Source of the DNA: Homoserinimonas sedimenticola
GTDB taxonomy: Bacteria; Actinomycetota; Actinomycetes; Actinomycetales; Microbacteriaceae
Direction: 5' to 3'
Assembly (NCBI RefSeq): GCF_026094475.1
Contig: NZ_JAPELL010000001.1
Coordinates: 2,070,326-2,134,325 of the forward strand
Length of the DNA: 64,000 nucleotides
A program made the position numbers and the translations under genes. How positions within the stretch are numbered: position 1 is the stretch's first letter; every line of letters begins with the position of its first letter. The notes beneath the pieces were generated by a model. That model was not told where the DNA came from. It did not search any database and was given only the letters and a program-made list of their open reading frames with translations. Of the stretch, positions 60,309 through 64,000 are shown in pieces.

Positions 60309-61396
60309 ACGGCGCGGGCGAGCGCGTCGAGCACATCGGCCGTGCGGGGGCCGAAACCGAGGATCTGACCCGAGGCCATGTCGACGAAGCGCCGATTCTG
60401 CCCCGCCGGAGTCTGAGCGAGGGCAGGCTTCTCGGCGAGGAGGCCGTCGATGCCGCCCGCACTCTCGAGCCCCGAGGTCATCACGAGGATGAGGTCGGGT
60501 CGCGCCGCGATGACCGCCTCGTCGGTCATGGGTTGCATGCCGGTCCAGCCGATCTCGCTCGCGACATCGATGCCCCCGATGCCCCTGATGACATCGTCGA
60601 CGCCCGACTCGCTGCCGAAGAGGTAGTAGATGCCGGAGCCGCCGCGCAGGTAGAGGAACATCATCCGCAGTCGCTCCTCGCCCTGCGGCGCGATCGCCGC
60701 GATCTCGGCGATCTTCTCGTCGATCTCGGCGTCGAGGCTCGCGGCGAGCTCCTCGCCCGCCTCGGCGGCGCCGAATGCCGCGGCGACCTGCCGTGCGAGA
60801 AGCCCGACCCCCTCGATACCCGGCTCCGCCTCGACGAAGACGACGGGGATGCCGGCGTCGCGCAGCTGCAACACGACATCGACGGGGCCGATGCTGCCAT
60901 CCGTCACGACGAGGGTGGGCCGCAGCGCGATGACGGACTCCGAGTTGATGCTGTGACCGCTCGAGGTGACGACGGGAAGGTCCTGCACCTGCTGGAAGGT
61001 CGAGGAGACATCACGCCCGACGAGGCTGTCGCCGAAGCCCAGACCGACGATCGTCGCGGCGATCGAGCCAGACATGTCGAGCCCCAGCACGCGACTGGTC
61101 TCCGTCACCTCGACCTCGGTGTCGCCGTCGAGGTCGCGCGAGGTGACAGTGGTGGGGAGTTGCTGCTGAGGTGTCTCGGGGAGGGTTTTGACGGCGGCAC
61201 TCGCGAGCACCGCGGTGGAACCGCCCACCCACGAGCGCGGGTCGTCGAGCAGGTCGAGCTCCGCGAGCGGCACCTGCTGGGCTCCCGCCTCGACGTATTC
61301 GCCCTCCGTCGCGGCAGGGCCGGCCATGCACCCCGTGAGGCCGAGGAGCAGGGCGCCGGCGGCGGCAAGGGTCGCAAGGGGGCGGAACGTGCGCAC
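60263..61396 (-). CDS. hmuT: Heme ABC transporter substrate-binding lipoprotein HmuT
   Basis: A 377-residue lipoprotein with lipobox LLGLTGCMAG. The mature protein is a class III (BtuF/TroA-type) binding protein: SRVLGLDMSGSIAATIVGLG, SLVGRDVSSTF, VVTSSGHSINSESVIALRPT and QLRDAGIPVVFVEAE, closely following corynebacterial HmuT. It passes heme to HmuUV, which are not in this window. The GTG at 61396 has AAAGG 6 nt upstream. A DtxR-type box covers its promoter region, so it should be induced by iron shortage together with htaA. Confidence 0.92.
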   Translation of the reverse strand: MRTFRPLATLAAAGALLLGLTGCMAGPAATEGEYVEAGAQQVPLAELDLLDDPRSWVGGSTAVLASAAVKTLPETPQQQLPTTVTSRDLDGDTEVEVTETSRVLGLDMSGSIAATIVGLGFGDSLVGRDVSSTFQQVQDLPVVTSSGHSINSESVIALRPTLVVTDGSIGPVDVVLQLRDAGIPVVFVEAEPGIEGVGLLARQVAAAFGAAEAGEELAASLDAEIDEKIAEIAAIAPQGEERLRMMFLYLRGGSGIYYLFGSESGVDDVIRGIGGIDVASEIGWTGMQPMTDEAVIAARPDLILVMTSGLESAGGIDGLLAEKPALAQTPAGQNRRFVDMASGQILGFGPRTADVLDALARAVYAPEPLGQASSDSP

Positions 61397-61428
61397 GGGC
61401 GACCTTTCACGAATCGGGAGGGGCGGTG

Positions 61429-61447
61429 TTGGTGAGGCTATCCTAAC
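61429..61447 (-). promoter_or_regulatory. DtxR/IdeR iron box upstream of hmuT
   Basis: On the - strand GTTAGGATAGCCTCACCAA closely follows the DtxR consensus TTAGGnTAGCCTnACC. TAGGAT within it could also be the -10 box. It lies 33-51 nt before the hmuT start. Confidence 0.72.
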
Positions 61448-61515
61448 TCCGCGGATGCTGCGACCCTCCGTCATCCTCCCGGCTCCGTCGCATCCGCTCG
61501 CGTAGCATCGCCCCG

Positions 61516-61824
61516 ATGCCCACGACCCGCGCCCACAGCACGACCCGCGCCCGCAGCACGAACCCGGCGCGCAGCACCGCCGACGCCGAGCGCGCGGCGC
61601 TGCCCGAGTTCCCCGAGCGGGATGCTCGCATCCTCGACTTCGAACGGCGGGAGTGGAACCATTCGGGTGCCAAGGAGGAGGCGATCCGCGTTGAGCTTGG
61701 CCTCACCGCGGCCCGCTACTATCAGAGGCTGAACGCCGTGATCGATTCACCGGCGGCCCTCGCGCATGACCCGATGCTTGTGCGACGCCTGCGCCGCCTC
61801 CGCGACAGCCGGCGTCGCGCCTGA
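61516..61824 (+). CDS. DUF3263 family protein
   Basis: A 102-residue protein; the C-terminal 75 residues match DUF3263: ERDARILDFERREWNHSGAK followed by EEAIRVELGLTAARYYQRLN, a helix-turn-helix-like arrangement, then DPMLVRRLRRLR. It may bind DNA, but the role is unknown. The first 25 residues are Arg/Thr/Ser-rich. TAGCAT (61503-61508) ends 7 nt before the ATG, so the mRNA may be leaderless. In actinobacteria it commonly precedes a LytR_C protein, as it does here. Confidence 0.85.
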   Translation: MPTTRAHSTTRARSTNPARSTADAERAALPEFPERDARILDFERREWNHSGAKEEAIRVELGLTAARYYQRLNAVIDSPAALAHDPMLVRRLRRLRDSRRRA

Positions 61825-61861
61825 CGCATCTGCCGCGTCGACGAACGACCGAGAGAAGAGC

Positions 61862-62434
61862 ATGGCCACCCGCATCAGAGACCGTTTCGACGAGACGCCA
61901 GACGAGATGCTGCGCATCGGCGCCCACCGCGCCCCCGCCCAGCCGGGTCGCGGCTGGATCGGCTTCGCCTGGGCCGCGCTCGCGACGGTTGCGCTCGTCG
62001 CCATCGGCCTCTTCGCCCTCACGCTCCTGAACCCCGACATCCAGATCCGGGTGCCCGGGGTCGACACGGCCGCACCGACGACCGCCCCCACAGAGGCGCC
62101 GACGGATGAACCGCAGGCGGAGCCGTCCCTCAACCCCGAGCTGCCGATCACGGTGCTCAACGGTACGCCGACCGCGGGGCTCGCCACCCAGGTGGGCGAT
62201 GCGCTCGAGGCGCAGGGCTGGGCGGGAGCCGCACTCGGCGTCGGCAGCCGGGCGAATGCCGCGGCCGACGACGTCGAGACCACCCAGATCTTCTACAGCG
62301 ATCCCGCCAACGAGGGAGCAGCCCGGATGCTCGCAGAGCACCTCGGCGTCGGCGAACTCCGTCTCTCCAACGACTACCCCGCGTCGCCACTGACGGTGTT
62401 GATCGGTGCCGACTACGAGCCACCCGCAGCCTGA
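61862..62434 (+). CDS. LytR C-terminal-domain membrane protein
   Basis: A 190-residue single-pass protein. The cytoplasmic N-terminus is followed by a membrane helix (WIGFAWAALATVALVAIGLF), a Pro/Thr/Glu linker (about 70-95) and an outer LytR_C domain, about residues 97-185, with ITVLNGTPTAGLATQVGDAL. This domain occurs at the end of LytR-CpsA-Psr cell-wall ligases and alone in proteins like this; a cell-envelope role is likely but unproven. A GAGAGAAGAG stretch acts as ribosome-binding site. It is 37 nt after the DUF3263 gene. Confidence 0.82.
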   Translation: MATRIRDRFDETPDEMLRIGAHRAPAQPGRGWIGFAWAALATVALVAIGLFALTLLNPDIQIRVPGVDTAAPTTAPTEAPTDEPQAEPSLNPELPITVLNGTPTAGLATQVGDALEAQGWAGAALGVGSRANAAADDVETTQIFYSDPANEGAARMLAEHLGVGELRLSNDYPASPLTVLIGADYEPPAA

Positions 62435-62709
62435 GACATCCGCTCGATTCGCCCGGAATTGCGGGGCGAGGTCACCGCACGGTTACGCGCCGGTTTAATC
62501 TCCTGCCGCTGCGCGTGAGATGTTGAAGTAACTCTCCCCTTTTGACCGCAAGATCGTTACTATCTGGAACTGGTCGCCCATCCGGCTCTATGAGGCACTC
62601 GACGCGCGCTTCGTCTCGAACCTGGTGACACGGGTATTACCCACCCGCGTTCGGTGACTCGGCGCCGCACCGCGAGCGCCGTAGAACGGTACACAGCAGG
62701 GAGTAACAC
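62435..62709 (+). promoter_or_regulatory. cspA upstream region, probably with long leader
   Basis: A 275-bp gap without a gene. TTGACC (62542-62547) and TACTAT (62558-62563) are present but only 10 nt apart, so no promoter is assigned with confidence. If transcription starts near 62570 the leader is about 140 nt, as is usual for cold-shock genes. GGGAG before the ATG is the ribosome-binding site. Confidence 0.4.
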
Positions 62710-62913
62710 ATGGCGAACGGATCCGTTAAGTGGTTCAACGCTGAAAAGGGCTACGGATTCATCACCGTCGAGGGTGGGGGGCAGGACGTCTTCGTCCACT
62801 ACTCCGCTATCGACATGAGCGGATACAAGGTTCTCGAGGAGGGCCAGCAGGTGACCTTCGAGGTCGGCACCGGCGCGAAGGGCCCCCAGGCGGAGTCGGT
62901 CCGCCCGGCCTGA
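62710..62913 (+). CDS. cspA: Cold-shock domain protein
   Basis: A 67-residue single cold-shock domain, an OB-fold RNA and single-strand DNA chaperone. RNP1 is KGYGFITV and RNP2 is VFVHYSAI, both with the usual aromatic residues; the protein begins [17 protein letters not shown]. Length and sequence match CspA-type proteins of high-G+C bacteria. GGGAGTAACAC precedes the ATG. The long upstream region is consistent with a structured, cold-responsive leader. A short G+C-rich hairpin follows. Confidence 0.96.
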   Translation: MANGSVKWFNAEKGYGFITVEGGGQDVFVHYSAIDMSGYKVLEEGQQVTFEVGTGAKGPQAESVRPA

Positions 62914-62951
62914 TCCTCGTCTACAGCAAAACCGAGGCACGCCTCGACCTG

Positions 62952-62976
62952 ACGCCGCTCCCGCCGGGGGCGGCGT
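62952..62976 (+). terminator. Possible cspA terminator
   Basis: ACGCCGC (62952-62958) and GCGGCGT (62970-62976) form a 7-bp stem 38 nt after the stop, followed by TAGTGT. It abuts the -10 box of the DUF3048 gene. Confidence 0.4.
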
Positions 62977-62989
62977 TAGTGTGTCGCCT

Positions 62990-64000
62990 GTGATCTCGCG
63001 CCCGCCCTCCCGCAGTCTTGGCGCTGTGGCTGCACTCGCGGCCGTCGCCCTCCTTGCCGGATGCTCGGCCGAGGCTCCCCCGTCGCCTCAAGCCTCCCCG
63101 TCTCCCGACTACACCTCCACCTACGAGGCGACGCCCCCCACCGAGCTCGCGCCTCTGCGGGGGACGAGCGTGCCGGAGGGGTCCCTCCCGCATGCGGCGC
63201 TCGTCGCGAAGATCGACAACCACTGGGATGCCCGCCCCCAGGTGGGCCTCGAGCGCACCGACATCGTCTATGAGGAGCTCGTCGAGGGAGGCATCACCCG
63301 CTATGTCGCGGTGTGGCACAGTGACATTCCCGAGCTGTTGGGGCCGATCCGGTCCATCCGTCCGATGGACCCCGAGATCGCGGGGTCACTCGGCGGCATC
63401 ATCTTCTACGCAGGTGGTCAGCCACGCTTCGTGTCGATGATGCGACAGACCTCGCTGTACAACGCGATCCATGGTCAGCAGGACACCTCGGCGTACATGT
63501 ATCGCTCGGGCGACCGCAGCGCTCCCCACAACGTGATCGTTCGGGCGAAGGAGTTCCTCGCCGCTCACTCCGACATCGCGGCTCCGCCCCAGCAGTTCGC
63601 CTACTCGCTTGACGCCGCCTCATCGACCGCGGCGAAGGAGGGCAGCCCGACCGCAACACTGCGGCTCGCCTTCTCCACGCAGTTCGTTCCCACCTGGACA
63701 TGGGATGCCGCATCCGCCCGCTATCTCCGGTGGCAGGACGGCGCCCCCGATGTCGACAGCGCGGGGGATCAGCTCTCGGCGGTCAATGTCGTCACGCTGC
63801 GCGTGCCGGTGACGAACGGTTACGGGGTGCCGAAGACGGAGCTGCTCGGCAGCGGCGAGGCGTGGATCACGACGGGCGGCGCGACCGTGCACGGCTCGTG
63901 GCACAAGGATTCGATCGCGGCCCCCATCACGCTGCTCGACGATCGCGGCATCACGGTGCGCCTGGGTGCGGGCAACACGTGGGTCGAACTCGTGCCCCTC
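62990..64000 (+). CDS. DUF3048 (YerB-like) lipoprotein, 3' end outside the window
   Basis: At least 337 codons remain open to the window edge. The signal peptide LGAVAALAAVALLAGCS ends in the lipobox LAGC (Cys near residue 24). After a Pro/Ser linker, DUF3048 begins with ALVAKIDNHWDARPQVGLER and TDIVYEELVEGGITRYVAVW, then GPIRSIRPMDPEI and the HNVIVRAKEFL segment. YerB-type proteins are envelope proteins of unknown function. The GTG at 62990 is preceded by TAGTGT (62977-62982) with a 7-nt gap, so the mRNA may be leaderless. Confidence 0.88.
   Translation, partial: MISRPPSRSLGAVAALAAVALLAGCSAEAPPSPQASPSPDYTSTYEATPPTELAPLRGTSVPEGSLPHAALVAKIDNHWDARPQVGLERTDIVYEELVEGGITRYVAVWHSDIPELLGPIRSIRPMDPEIAGSLGGIIFYAGGQPRFVSMMRQTSLYNAIHGQQDTSAYMYRSGDRSAPHNVIVRAKEFLAAHSDIAAPPQQFAYSLDAASSTAAKEGSPTATLRLAFSTQFVPTWTWDAASARYLRWQDGAPDVDSAGDQLSAVNVVTLRVPVTNGYGVPKTELLGSGEAWITTGGATVHGSWHKDSIAAPITLLDDRGITVRLGAGNTWVELVPL

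Overview
The window is high-G+C DNA from an actinobacterium. Mycothiol synthase, GlnR, SenX3-RegX3, CarD, an IspD-IspF fusion, a DipZ/MPT70-like pair and several actinobacterial DUF families (3263, 4032, 2332, 3048) all fit. A Microbacteriaceae-type genome is my best guess, but that is inference. No insertion sequence, prophage or CRISPR array is visible. The genes look chromosomal, with one plausible accessory block, the oligosaccharide or peptide uptake cluster at 32.5-40.3 kb.

Layout. 0-4.6 kb: Leloir galactose genes (galT-galK, divergent galM), a TrpF start cut by the window edge, and a ferritin-like/VIT1 iron transporter. 4.6-9.5 kb: two small transporter-regulator pairs (TetR/DUF2306, MarR/EamA) and an MFS symporter. 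9.5-15.3 kb: a partner-switching module (MASE1-PAS-PP2C phosphatase, STAS protein, HATPase kinase) wrapped around a BcsA-like membrane glycosyltransferase, then a NudK-like Nudix hydrolase. 15.3-18.7 kb: GH65 phosphorylase with a PfkB kinase, and tRNA-Lys. 18.8-23.9 kb: fasciclin lipoprotein, DipZ, an unknown gene and sigK-rskA, with three matching SigK-like promoters. 24.0-32.5 kb: phosphate block pstS2-pstS1-pstC-pstA-pstB plus ppk-mutT1. 32.5-40.3 kb: ABC importer, GH3 glycosidase and TetR regulator.

40.3-46.0 kb: mshD-glnR, small membrane proteins, a nitrobindin-like protein, YgfZ, FUSC and gpmA. 46.0-53.7 kb: phoU divergent from senX3-regX3, then carD, ispDF, cysS and rlmB. 53.7-58.1 kb: DUF4032, MsmK-type ATPase, DsbA-like protein, tRNA-Thr and msrB. 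58.2-64.0 kb: two heme-uptake genes (htaA, hmuT), each under a DtxR-type iron box, DUF2332, DUF3263, a LytR_C protein, cspA and a truncated DUF3048 lipoprotein.

How the parts connect: the phosphate system is wired locally, because 11-nt direct-repeat PHO boxes precede pstS1 and lie between phoU and senX3. The SigK circuit is also local: sigma factor, anti-sigma factor and the two classical targets lie within 5 kb. Many genes carry a -10 hexamer 6-7 nt before the start codon and no Shine-Dalgarno, which suggests leaderless mRNAs. The most novel candidate is the phosphatase/glycosyltransferase/STAS/kinase cassette at 9.5-14.5 kb, which looks like phosphorylation-based control of an exopolysaccharide synthase that lacks a PilZ domain.
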